This document shows positions 16,757-24,484 of a stretch of DNA of 64,000 nt, piece after piece. A program made the translations under genes and the position numbers. How positions within the stretch are numbered: the first letter of the stretch is position 1; each line of letters opens with the position of its first letter. This DNA is from JBBSAT01 sp046351235 (GTDB lineage Bacteria > Myxococcota_A > Polyangia > Polyangiales > Sandaracinaceae): NCBI GenBank assembly GCA_046351235.1, contig JAXLYV010000004.1, positions 620,001 to 684,000 on the forward strand, read 5' to 3'. Under the pieces are notes generated by a model. The model saw only the letters and a list, made by a program, of their open reading frames with translations, was not told the DNA's origin and ran no database searches.

Positions 16757-17914
16757 TCAAGGGCAGAAGCGGCGCTCGGGGAGCGCGCACCTCCCGTCGG
16801 GCGCGCACCGCCGGCTGAAGCACTCCTCGTCCTGCCCGCACGTGCCGCCGAGCGGCTGCCTCGGCGTGCAGACCGAGACGATGCACACGTCCTCCGGCAC
16901 GCACGCGGAAGGATCGAAACAGTCGGCGCCCTCGCTCTGCACCGCGGCGCACGTCTGCGGCGAGCCCTGGCACGCATAGCCCTGGGGGCACACCGCTTGG
17001 CCGCCGCAGCTCTCGCCGGCCGACGGATTCGCCGCGCAAACCGACCCGTGGTCGAAGTCGCAGAAGAGCCCGAGGCCGCACTGCGTGGCCGGATCGACGT
17101 TGCCGCCGTCGAAGGCGTTCACGCACGCATCGCCGACGCCCGCCTGCCGAAGACCGCGCAGCGTCCGACAGATGCCGCCCGAACAGCGCAGTGCGCCATC
17201 GCAGCCGCCGAGCGCGTCACAAGCCTGCCCGACCCCGGGCCGCGCGCTCGTGTCCGCGTCGCAGATCCCGGCGGCCGTGCATCGAAGGCCGGCGTCGCAG
17301 GGCGCCGCCGCGCAGGAGGCGCCGCGCTGCGCGAAGTCCACGCAGACGCCGGCGCACGAGCAGATGCCCTGCGTGCACTCGGCCGTGCGCGCGCAGCTCG
17401 CGCCCGTCGCGAGCGTCCCGTGCAGCGCCGCGCGGCAGTCGACGGGCCACGCGGTGTCGTCGGGGATCTGCCCCGAGATGCAGACCGCGGCATCGAGCGC
17501 GGAGAGGCATCGACCGGCCATCGCCGCATCGAACGCGACGGCGGGATCGGTGAGAAGCGAGGCGTAGAGCCCACGGGTCGCCGTGAGACAATGGCCCATG
17601 GAGAGGTGCTGCTGCGCGAAGCCCAGGTCTGCCGCGGCGCACTCGTACGCGGCGCCACATGCGACACTCGCCATGGCCGTCACGAGCTCGTCCGCCGTCG
17701 TGAGCGGCGCCGACGCGTCGAGCGTCGACGCGGCATCGGGCGCGCTCGACGCATCGGGCGCGGCCGCATCGGCCAGGGTGGGCGCGTCCTGGCTCGCCGC
17801 GTCGCGCGCGCCGCCATCGACGTCGGTGGTCGGCGAAGGGCCCGGACAGCCCGCGACCGCGGTCGCGGCCATACCGGCGAGGAGAGGGAGGAAGCTGGCT
17901 CGAAAGAAGTTCAT
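16757..17914 (-). CDS. Cys-rich lipoprotein (Dickkopf-like cysteine spacing)
   Basis: A 385-residue lipoprotein of unknown function. Signal and lipobox TAVAGC are followed by an Asp/Ala-rich linker and a helical domain (ADELVTAMASVACGAAYECAAADLG in pieces, e.g. MASVACGAAYECAA). The rest is densely disulfide-patterned, with repeats of the kind GASCARTAECTQGICSCAGVC, GASCAAAPCDAGLRCTAAGIC and GEGCGGQAVCPQGYAC. These GxxCxxxxxCxxGxxC blocks resemble Dickkopf/EGF-poor cysteine motifs common in myxobacterial surface lipoproteins. The last residues, CFSRRCAPDGRC, continue the pattern to the end. ATG 17914 is used because it begins the signal peptide directly. It ends 88 bp before the His-rich lipoprotein on the same strand, but the palindrome between suggests separate control. 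Confidence 0.8.
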   Translation of the reverse strand: MNFFRASFLPLLAGMAATAVAGCPGPSPTTDVDGGARDAASQDAPTLADAAAPDASSAPDAASTLDASAPLTTADELVTAMASVACGAAYECAAADLGFAQQHLSMGHCLTATRGLYASLLTDPAVAFDAAMAGRCLSALDAAVCISGQIPDDTAWPVDCRAALHGTLATGASCARTAECTQGICSCAGVCVDFAQRGASCAAAPCDAGLRCTAAGICDADTSARPGVGQACDALGGCDGALRCSGGICRTLRGLRQAGVGDACVNAFDGGNVDPATQCGLGLFCDFDHGSVCAANPSAGESCGGQAVCPQGYACQGSPQTCAAVQSEGADCFDPSACVPEDVCIVSVCTPRQPLGGTCGQDEECFSRRCAPDGRCALPERRFCP

Positions 17915-18058
17915 CGTGGACCTCATCGGCTCGCGCCGGAGCAAGCGATGCGCCGCCCGTTCCGTGCGCGTCGGCGCGCTCGGCGTGAAGACGGCTGCAC
18001 GCCGGTGTGCGCCGCACTGCACAGCGTGCCCCGCACGCACGAACCGGCGCGCGCGCGA

Positions 18059-19078
18059 TCAGGCCTGGCCGGTCTTCTCCAGCCACGAGCAGGTGCGCTC
18101 GATGCCCTCGGCGACCGTGACGCGCGGCTCGTAGCCGAGCTCCTTGCGGGCGCGCTCGATCGAGAAGTAGTGGTGCGTGCACATGTAGCGGATCGCGAAG
18201 CGCGTGAGGCCGTCCTCGGGCGAGAGCTCGCCGCCACGCAGGGCCTCGAAGCCCTCCTTGATCGCGGCGATGCCGTACACGAGCTGGTGCGGCACGCGGT
18301 AACGGATCGGCGGCAGCTTCAGGCGGTCGAGCACGCGGCGCACGAAGTCCCAGAAGGGCATCGGCTCGCCGTTCGTGATGAAGTACGCGCGGCCCGCGAC
18401 GGGCGAGCCCACCTCGAGCTTGTCGCCCGCGAGCAGGAGCGCGTCGACGAGGTTCTCCACGTACGTGTAGTCGCTGAGCCAGGTGCCGGTGCCGACCTGC
18501 ACCTTCAGGCGCCCGGCACGCGCGTGGGCCAGCACGGCCGGCAAGAAGCGGCCGTCGTAGGCGCCGTAGATCACGTGCGGACGGAGTGAGGCGGTCGCGA
18601 GCGTCCGATCGTTCTCGGCGAGCACGAGCTTCTCGGCGGCGATCTTCGCGTCGGCGTAGGGCGCCTGCATGGTGCGCGGGTACGGAAGCGTCTCGTCGCC
18701 GTTCTCGATGTTCTTGCCTTCGTAGACGACGCTGCCGCTCGAGACGTAGACGAGCTTGCGCACGCCTTCCTTGCGGCACGCCTCGATCACGTTGCGCGTG
18801 CCCTCGAAGTTCACCTTCCGCACGTAGTCGACGTGCGTCTGCTTGGTGTGGACCGCGCTCGCGTTGTGGAAGACCACGTCGGCGCCGCGGATCGCCTTTC
18901 GCACGCTCTCGGGATCGGTCACGTCGCACTGCACGAAGGTGCCGGCGACCTTCTCGCCGTAGGGCTCGCTGGGCGCGCGGAGATCCGCGTTCCGCACGTC
19001 GTCGCCGCGCGCGGCGAGGCCGTTCACCAAGTGCCGCCCCACGAACCCGCCGCCGCCCGTCACCACACTCGTCGTCAT
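18059..19078 (-). CDS. NAD(P)-dependent 3beta-hydroxysteroid dehydrogenase-like epimerase-family protein
   Basis: A 339-residue extended short-chain dehydrogenase. The cofactor motif is TGGGGFVGRH at residues 7-16, followed by CDVTD. The catalytic set is VYVSSGSVVYEGKN with the active-site Ser and, further on, YADAKIAAEK giving the Tyr-x3-Lys pair. The substrate half has the LSDYTYVENLVDALLLA stretch, characteristic of the 3beta-HSD / sterol-4alpha-carboxylate 3-dehydrogenase group, and EGIERTCSWLEKTG at the end. The likely reaction is oxidation of a 3beta-hydroxyl on a steroid-like lipid, by family; the substrate is inferred from the operon. It is last in a four-gene operon and its ATG overlaps the GMC gene's stop by four bases (ATGA). 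Confidence 0.87.
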   Translation of the reverse strand: MTTSVVTGGGGFVGRHLVNGLAARGDDVRNADLRAPSEPYGEKVAGTFVQCDVTDPESVRKAIRGADVVFHNASAVHTKQTHVDYVRKVNFEGTRNVIEACRKEGVRKLVYVSSGSVVYEGKNIENGDETLPYPRTMQAPYADAKIAAEKLVLAENDRTLATASLRPHVIYGAYDGRFLPAVLAHARAGRLKVQVGTGTWLSDYTYVENLVDALLLAGDKLEVGSPVAGRAYFITNGEPMPFWDFVRRVLDRLKLPPIRYRVPHQLVYGIAAIKEGFEALRGGELSPEDGLTRFAIRYMCTHHYFSIERARKELGYEPRVTVAEGIERTCSWLEKTGQA

Positions 19079-20661
19079 GTCTTGCTCTCTTCGAGCGCTG
19101 CGCGCGCCGCGCGCAGGCCGATCATCATGCTGGGCGCGTTGAGCGCCGACACCGGGGTCGTCGGCATCACCGACGCGTCGGCCACGCGCAGCCCTTCGAT
19201 GCCGCGCACGCGGAGCGACGTGTCGACGACCGAGGCCTCGTCCGTGCCCATGCGGCAGGTGCCGGCGAAGTGGTAGGTCGTGATGAGGTTCTTCTCGACG
19301 TAGCGCGCGATCGCGTCGCGGCTCTTCACGAAGGGCCCTGGCATCAGCTCGCGCGCGCCCGCGTCGGCGAGGCCTTTGGCCTTCGTGATGCGGCGCGCGA
19401 CGCTCACGCCCTGGACGAGCGTGTCGAGATCGTCCGGATGCGAGAGGTAGCGCGGATCGAGGCGCGCCGGCGCGAGGGGGTCGGCCGAGCGCAGCGTCAG
19501 CGTGCCGCGGCTCCGGGGCTTGCCGAGGATGACGATCACGCCGAAGAGGTGATCGACGAAGCGCTGCACGGGCGGGAGCGCGAAGGCCGCGGCGATCGCG
19601 CCACGGATCACCTTCTTGCCGGCGGGCCCGTAGAGGCGCGGCGGGAGCACCTGGCCGGGGAGCACGCGCTGCGTGGCTTCCTTCATCGCCGAGCGCGCGG
19701 GCCAGAAGACGTAGCAGCTGTCGCTCTGCCCAGGCGGCAGCGGTGACTCCTGCCGCGTGCGGAAGAACGAGTAGAGCTGCGGCGCGAAGAAGTCGACCTC
19801 CAGCTTCGCGTGGTGGAACGTCGGCACGTTCGGGTGGTCGTGCAGGTTCTCGCCGACCTGCGCGCGATCGGCGACCACCGAGATTCCCAACGAGGAGAGC
19901 GCTGCGCCCGGCCCGATGCCGGAGAGAAGGAGGATGCGCGGCGACTCGAGCGCGCCCGCCGAGAGGATCACCTCGCGACGTGCGCGGAGCGTCTCGCGGC
20001 GGCCCTGCTTCTCGACCTCGACGCCGACGGCGCGCCCGTTCTCGATCACGACGCGCAAGACGCGCGTGTGCGTGCGGACGTCGATCTCCTTCCGACCGCG
20101 CACGAAGGCGACGTAGCCGTTGCGGCGGTCGGGGCCCTCGAAGTTCATCCACTCGTAACCGATCGCGTTGCCGAGGTGGCCGTCGTGGAAGTCCTCGCTG
20201 CGCCGGAAGCCCACTTCTTCGGCGGCGGAGACGCAGGCCTCGGTGAACTTCGTCGGCGCCTTGCGGTTCAGGCGCAGCCGCGCCTCGAGCGCCTCGAAGT
20301 GCGGCACGAGGTCGTCCCAGCGCCAGCCGACCGGCCACTCGGCGAAGTCCTCGCGCGCGCCGCGCGTGTAGACCATCGCGTTGATCGCGCCGCTTCCGCC
20401 GAGCACGCCGCCCGTGCCCATGAAGATGCGCTGCTTGCCGGCCTTCGCCTGCGGCTCGCTGAAGCGCTCGAGGAACACGCCGTCGTCGACGAACGCGTCC
20501 TTGTAGCCGTCCGCGCGCAGCACGGCCGGATGCTCGTCGGCGCTCGGGCCGCGCTCGATCAAAGTCACCGAGGCGCCGCCATCGGCGAGCACACCGGCCG
20601 CCACGCAGCCGGCCGACCCGCCGCCGACGACGATGAAGTCGACGAGAGGAGTGCCCGTCAC
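19075..20661 (-). CDS. GMC-family FAD oxidoreductase
   Basis: A 528-residue glucose-methanol-choline oxidoreductase. FAD binding is shown by VVGGGSAGCVAAG at the N terminus and by the GMC signature MGTGGVLGGSGAINAMVYTRG in pieces (GGVLGGSGAINAM). A second signature, GALESPRILLLSGIG, lies mid-chain. The active-site histidine is in YHFAGTCRMG, and the second catalytic position is probably Asn in SALNAPSMMIG. The family oxidises alcohols to aldehydes or ketones using FAD. The GTG at 20661 is the only start that keeps the full Rossmann strand. Placed between an aldehyde dehydrogenase and a 3beta-HSD, it probably oxidises a lipid or sterol alcohol. Its stop overlaps the next gene's ATG. Confidence 0.9.
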   Translation of the reverse strand: MTGTPLVDFIVVGGGSAGCVAAGVLADGGASVTLIERGPSADEHPAVLRADGYKDAFVDDGVFLERFSEPQAKAGKQRIFMGTGGVLGGSGAINAMVYTRGAREDFAEWPVGWRWDDLVPHFEALEARLRLNRKAPTKFTEACVSAAEEVGFRRSEDFHDGHLGNAIGYEWMNFEGPDRRNGYVAFVRGRKEIDVRTHTRVLRVVIENGRAVGVEVEKQGRRETLRARREVILSAGALESPRILLLSGIGPGAALSSLGISVVADRAQVGENLHDHPNVPTFHHAKLEVDFFAPQLYSFFRTRQESPLPPGQSDSCYVFWPARSAMKEATQRVLPGQVLPPRLYGPAGKKVIRGAIAAAFALPPVQRFVDHLFGVIVILGKPRSRGTLTLRSADPLAPARLDPRYLSHPDDLDTLVQGVSVARRITKAKGLADAGARELMPGPFVKSRDAIARYVEKNLITTYHFAGTCRMGTDEASVVDTSLRVRGIEGLRVADASVMPTTPVSALNAPSMMIGLRAARAALEESKT

Positions 20662-20740
20662 GGAGCGACCGGAAGGGAGCGCGCGCAGCGCGCGGACGGA
20701 AGGGCGCGGAGGGGCGAGCCGATCATCGCTTCGCCTCCGC

Positions 20741-22330
20741 TCAGGACCCGAAGAACGAGCGCACGATTCGCCCGACGCCGCGCAGGCGGCGGCGCACGCC
20801 GCGGCCGTACATGAGATCGAGCGTGCCGCTCGTCACGCCGAAGTCACGCGGCGAGACCGGGTACACCTTGCTGGCGAACGAGAAGGGCAGCCGATCGTCG
20901 AGGACGGACTTCACGTTGCACATCGCGCGCAGCCCCTCGCGCCCGTTGATGCGCCCGAAGCCGCTGTGCTTCACGCCGCCGAACGTGAGGTCCTGCGCCA
21001 TGTAGCTCATGCCGCCGAAGTCGTTGATGCCCGTCATGCCGGCCTCGAGCGCCGACGCGATCTTGCGCGCGCGCTCGCGGTCGCCCGAGAACACGCTCGA
21101 GCCCAGGCCGAAGCTCGTGCCGTTCGCGATCTCGATGGCCTCCTCGTCGCGGTCGTACGCGCAGATCAACAGCACCGGGCCGAACGTCTCTTCGCGCATG
21201 ATGTCCATGCTCGGCTTCACGTCGGCGAGGATGGTCGGCTCGAAGAACTCGCCCTTCCCCTCGAGCGCGCGCTTGCCGCCGCTCACGACGCGCGCGCCCT
21301 GCTCGACCGCGCGCTTGACCAGCTTCTCGACGACCTGGAGCTGGAGCGGTGTGGCCATGGCGCCGATGTCGACGATCTCGCCCTTGCGCGAGGGTCCCTG
21401 GCGCATCGCGCGAACGTGGCTCGCGATCTTCTCCTCGAACGCGCGCGCGACGCTGCGCTGCACGAGGATGCGCTCGCTCGCGACGCAGTTCTGGCCGCAG
21501 TTGATGAACGTGCCGGCGAGCGCGCCGTGCACGGCCGCCTCGAGGTTCGCGTCGTCACAGACGATGAAGGGGTCCTTGCCGCCGAGCTCGAGCACGACGG
21601 GCGTGAGCGTCTGCGCAGCCGCCGAGAGCACGCGCTTGCCGTTCTCGACCGAGCCGATGAACACGAGGGTGTCGACGCCCGACTCGACGAGCGCGCGGCC
21701 CGTGCGACCGTCGCCCTGCACGATCTGCACGAGCTCGGGGTCGTGGCCTTCGCGCTCGAGCGCGTCGCGGATCAGCTCCACGAAGGGCCCGCTCGACCAC
21801 GCGACCCACTCGCTGGGCTTCACGACGTAGCCGTTGCCGGCCGCGAGCGCGGGGATGGCCGGGTTCATCACGTTCTGGAGCGGGTAGTTCCACGGAACGA
21901 TCGCGCCGACGACGCCGAGCGGATGGAACTCGAGGCGCGCGCGCTTGTGGGCGAGCACGCCCGACGAGACCGTCTCGGGCGCGAGGTGCTTCTCGGCGTT
22001 GGCGATCGTCCAGCGGAGCTTCTCGCAGACCGTCCAGATCTCGCCCATGAGCGCGTTCTCGCGCGTCTTGCCGGAGTCGCGACAGACCAGCTCGACGATG
22101 CGCTCCTCGTCGTCGAGGATCCGATCGAGCAGGCGGCCCAGCACGCGGCGGCGCTGCTCGAAGGTGGTCTTGCGCCACGCCTTCTGCGCCTCGCGCGCGC
22201 GGGCGACCTTCTTCTTCACGTCGTCGGGCGTCGTGATGGCGACGGTGCCGAGCGATTCACGCGTGGCGGGATCGAAGCAGGGGATGACGTCGGGGCGGGC
22301 CGGATCGACGGCGGCGAGCTGCATGGTCAT
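20741..22330 (-). CDS. Aldehyde dehydrogenase family protein
   Basis: A 529-residue NAD(P)-dependent aldehyde dehydrogenase. The general-base glutamate is in VVLELGGKDPFIV (about residue 247) and the catalytic cysteine is C282 in NCGQNCVASER. Other landmarks are PWNYPLQNVMNPAIPALAAGN, KPSEWV and EETFGPVLLI. A 30-residue Arg-rich, hydrophobic C-terminal tail (RRRLRGVGRIVRSFFG) is extra to the fold and could be a membrane-association helix, as in fatty aldehyde dehydrogenases. That fits a long-chain or sterol aldehyde substrate, which is inferred. The ATG at 22330 lies five bases after the stop of the hydroxylase gene, so the two are co-transcribed. Confidence 0.93.
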   Translation of the reverse strand: MTMQLAAVDPARPDVIPCFDPATRESLGTVAITTPDDVKKKVARAREAQKAWRKTTFEQRRRVLGRLLDRILDDEERIVELVCRDSGKTRENALMGEIWTVCEKLRWTIANAEKHLAPETVSSGVLAHKRARLEFHPLGVVGAIVPWNYPLQNVMNPAIPALAAGNGYVVKPSEWVAWSSGPFVELIRDALEREGHDPELVQIVQGDGRTGRALVESGVDTLVFIGSVENGKRVLSAAAQTLTPVVLELGGKDPFIVCDDANLEAAVHGALAGTFINCGQNCVASERILVQRSVARAFEEKIASHVRAMRQGPSRKGEIVDIGAMATPLQLQVVEKLVKRAVEQGARVVSGGKRALEGKGEFFEPTILADVKPSMDIMREETFGPVLLICAYDRDEEAIEIANGTSFGLGSSVFSGDRERARKIASALEAGMTGINDFGGMSYMAQDLTFGGVKHSGFGRINGREGLRAMCNVKSVLDDRLPFSFASKVYPVSPRDFGVTSGTLDLMYGRGVRRRLRGVGRIVRSFFGS

Positions 22331-22335
22331 GGCTC

Positions 22336-23019
22336 TCAGGCGGAGGTTCCGAAGAGGAAGTCCGGAATCGGCGTCAGCGACGAGTAGTTCCGCGTCCCGT
22401 CGTCCTTGTGGTGGATGGAGTGCTTCTTCGCGAGGAAGTCGAGCGGCCGCATGAGCGCGCCGCCGAACTGCAGGCCCGAGTGCACGACGATGTTCAGCGT
22501 CGAGTGGAAGAAGAAGAGCACCGAGTAGCCGGCGACGCTCATCGGCCCGAGCACGAGGCCGTACATCCACACGCACGCATTCAGGAGCGCCAGGCCCGCG
22601 AAGAGCTCGACGGGATGCAGGTAGAACGACTCGAGCGCGCTCGGGTTGCGCGCGCGGTGGTGGACCGCGTGTACGTGCCGCATCAGGCGCTTGTGGTGCA
22701 TCAGGCGGTGCAGGAAGTAGTAGAGGAAGTCGTAGAAGAGGATCACCGCGATCGGATCGACGATCACGCGCCAGCTCGGGCCCGTCTCGGTGATGCCCGT
22801 GCCCCAGAGGCCCTGCGTGAACAGGAAGATGAACAGGAGCGAGAGGCCGCTGCTCATCAGGAAGTAGCGCGCGCGCTCGCCGGTCGAGACGCGCAGCGGC
22901 GGAGAGGGGCTGATGCGACGGCTCGCGAAGCGCGGCGCGTTGTACGCCCAGCCGAGGTAGGCGAGCAGCACGCCCTCGAAGGCGAGGACGGCCACGATGG
23001 CGACGTAGAGGGTCAGCAC
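22336..23019 (-). CDS. Sterol desaturase / fatty acid hydroxylase family protein
   Basis: A 227-residue integral-membrane di-iron enzyme. The three histidine clusters are HRLMHH, HAVHH and HSIHH, with membrane helices before and between them (AIVAVLAFEGVLLAYLGWAY, MSSGLSLLFIFLFTQGLW, VILFYDFLYYFLHR). The family comprises C-4 methyl oxidases, C-5 desaturases, beta-carotene hydroxylases and alkylglycerol oxygenases; the spacing LHHKRLMRHVHAVHH is typical. The reaction is O2-dependent hydroxylation or desaturation of a lipid in the membrane. The start is a GTG at 23019 without Shine-Dalgarno. It is first in the four-gene operon, behind two inverted repeats. Confidence 0.92.
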   Translation of the reverse strand: MLTLYVAIVAVLAFEGVLLAYLGWAYNAPRFASRRISPSPPLRVSTGERARYFLMSSGLSLLFIFLFTQGLWGTGITETGPSWRVIVDPIAVILFYDFLYYFLHRLMHHKRLMRHVHAVHHRARNPSALESFYLHPVELFAGLALLNACVWMYGLVLGPMSVAGYSVLFFFHSTLNIVVHSGLQFGGALMRPLDFLAKKHSIHHKDDGTRNYSSLTPIPDFLFGTSA

Positions 23020-23060
23020 GGCGCCGGAGGATCAACCGCGATCGGCGATTTGTCGACCCG

Positions 23061-23080
23061 ACGAGCGCGTTTTCGCTCGT
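23061..23080. promoter_or_regulatory. Inverted repeat A upstream of the lipid-oxidation operon
   Basis: ACGAGCG (23061-23067) and CGCTCGT (23074-23080) are perfect complements around CGTTTT, in the 150 bp between divergent genes. Candidate operator for a dimeric repressor. Confidence 0.4.
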
Positions 23081-23086
23081 ATTTTC

Positions 23087-23100
23087 CTTGCGATTGCAAG
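23087..23100. promoter_or_regulatory. Inverted repeat B upstream of the lipid-oxidation operon
   Basis: CTTGC and GCAAG flank GATT as a perfect short palindrome, seven bases from inverted repeat A and in the only A/T-rich patch of the divergent promoter region. Confidence 0.35.
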
Positions 23101-23169
23101 CGCCGGGGTGCGTGACGACCTACGCAGTCGAGGAATGACACGCGCCTCTCGCGGCGTTCGCGCGGGGTG

Positions 23170-23799
23170 ATGGACGACCCGACCTTCGTCTGGCGCGCGC
23201 CGATCGGTACAGTCGTCCTCATTGCGCTCGCCCTGCGTGACCGAGCCCGCACCGGCACGTGGTCGCGCGCCCGCGAGCTGGGCGTCCTCTTCGGCGCGGC
23301 GCTCGGCGCGATGGCCTACGCGCTCGCGCACGATGCCGTGACGTGGTCGATCTCGCGCGAGTACTTCTCGATCGGCAAGGGCCTGCCGGAGGCCGCGACC
23401 TCGTTCGCGCCGGTCGCTCGGCTCGCGCTGCTCGCGGGCTGGTCCGCCGGGCTCGCCGTCGGGCTCGCGCTCGTGATCGCGAACAATCCCGGGCGTCTCT
23501 CGCGGCTGCCCGAGCGGGCGCTCGCCCCCGAGCTCGGGCGCGTCGTCGCGTACGCGCTTCTCGGTGCGGGGACGTGTGCCGCTCTCGGTGCCGCGAGCGA
23601 GCCGTGTCTGGGCGTGGCGATCGCCGACGCGGGCGTGCTCTCGCCGCGCAGCTACCTCGTCGCCCAGGGGGCCCACGCGGGCTCGTACCTCGGGGCGGCG
23701 CTCGGAGCGGCCGTGAGCGTCGCCCGCGTTCGTCGGGCGCGGAGGTGGCTCAGCGAACGACGACCGTCGCCGAGCCCGGGACCGTCGGCGGTCGCGTGA
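23170..23799 (+). CDS. Hypothetical integral membrane protein
   Basis: A 209-residue membrane protein with no recognised family. About four hydrophobic segments are visible: RAPIGTVVLIALAL, LGVLFGAALGAMAYALA, FAPVARLALLAGWSAGLAVGLALVIA (in two parts) and VVAYALLGAGTCAALGAA, with a Gly/Ala-rich GSYLGAALGAAVSVA near the end. Short loops and a basic C terminus (RRARRWLSERRPSP) suggest the tail is cytoplasmic. It is divergent from the lipid-oxidation operon and its last 50 bases overlap the 3' end of the convergent lipoprotein gene, in a different frame on the other strand. GTG at 23167 is an equally possible start. Confidence 0.68.
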   Translation: MDDPTFVWRAPIGTVVLIALALRDRARTGTWSRARELGVLFGAALGAMAYALAHDAVTWSISREYFSIGKGLPEAATSFAPVARLALLAGWSAGLAVGLALVIANNPGRLSRLPERALAPELGRVVAYALLGAGTCAALGAASEPCLGVAIADAGVLSPRSYLVAQGAHAGSYLGAALGAAVSVARVRRARRWLSERRPSPSPGPSAVA

Positions 23800-24484
23800 G
23801 CGCGCTGCCCACGACGCCGGCGACGCAGGTCTCCACGGGGGTGCCGCCGAAGGGCGGATCGAGCGCGAGCGTCACGTGGCCGGTGCCGTCCCAGGCGACG
23901 CGCATCGAGACGGCGGCTCCGCTCGAGCACGCGAGGACGCTCGCGCGCGCCGCCTGCAGGGTCTCTTCCACGGGAGCGCCCGGCGAGACCGGCGCGACGA
24001 CGACGCTCGACGAAGAGGCCGCGACGACCGGCGCGGCGGAAGCGCCCACCTGGATCCACCCGCAGTCGACGTCACCGCACCGGAGCTCGAACTGCGCGAC
24101 GCGCCCGCAGCCCGCGACCGTGTACGCCATCGGCCCGGTCGGGGTGAACGTGCTCGCCGCTCTCGGGCACTGCATGTCGAGCGGCGCGCGCTCCGTGATC
24201 GGCGCGATGGGGCGCCAACGCGCGGACACGTAGCGCCCGCGCCCACGCATGAACCCGCCGAAGTCGACGTAGGTGCCGCAGCCCGACACGCGGAACACGC
24301 GCTCGGAGATCTGCTCGTAGGTCATCCCGACCGCGGGGCAGGAGGTCTCGCGCGAGGCGACCTCGAGCAGGTGCTGCATCCGGCGCTCGGTCAGACGAAA
24401 CGGCGTCGCCGCGCGATGGCAGCCCGTCGCCACCGAGGCGAGCGCGCCCACGAAGAGCAGCCAGCGTCCCCCCATGGCGCTCAT
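23750..24484 (-). CDS. Lipoprotein of unknown function, coupled to an AAA ATPase
   Basis: A 244-residue lipoprotein with signal MGGRWLLFVGALASVATGC. Two related cysteine-containing halves follow, each with a VSGCG or VAGCG turn: RVFRVSGCGTYVDFGGF and YTVAGCGRVAQFELRC. Myxobacterial proteins with this double xxxGCG strand motif are common, and their role is not known to me. The C-terminal third (ARASVLACSSGAAVSMRVAWDGTGHVTLAL) resembles the energy-transducer-like AgmX/PglI tail, in which a conserved Cys pair flanks a beta hairpin. The ATG at 24484 overlaps the stop of the upstream ATPase by four bases (ATGA), so the two proteins are made together. Confidence 0.78.
   Translation of the reverse strand: MSAMGGRWLLFVGALASVATGCHRAATPFRLTERRMQHLLEVASRETSCPAVGMTYEQISERVFRVSGCGTYVDFGGFMRGRGRYVSARWRPIAPITERAPLDMQCPRAASTFTPTGPMAYTVAGCGRVAQFELRCGDVDCGWIQVGASAAPVVAASSSSVVVAPVSPGAPVEETLQAARASVLACSSGAAVSMRVAWDGTGHVTLALDPPFGGTPVETCVAGVVGSALTRPPTVPGSATVVVR

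Noticed and set aside
20633..22387. 584-residue plus-strand ORF opposite the aldehyde dehydrogenase
   Set aside because: The opposite strand has all aldehyde dehydrogenase motifs; this ORF has no domain and a composition typical of a shadow frame.
18059..23019. Complete sterol C-4 demethylation pathway
   Set aside because: The enzymes suit lipid oxidation, but no sterol-forming cyclase or epoxidase is in the window and the Rieske gene is 15 kb away, so the pathway cannot be claimed.
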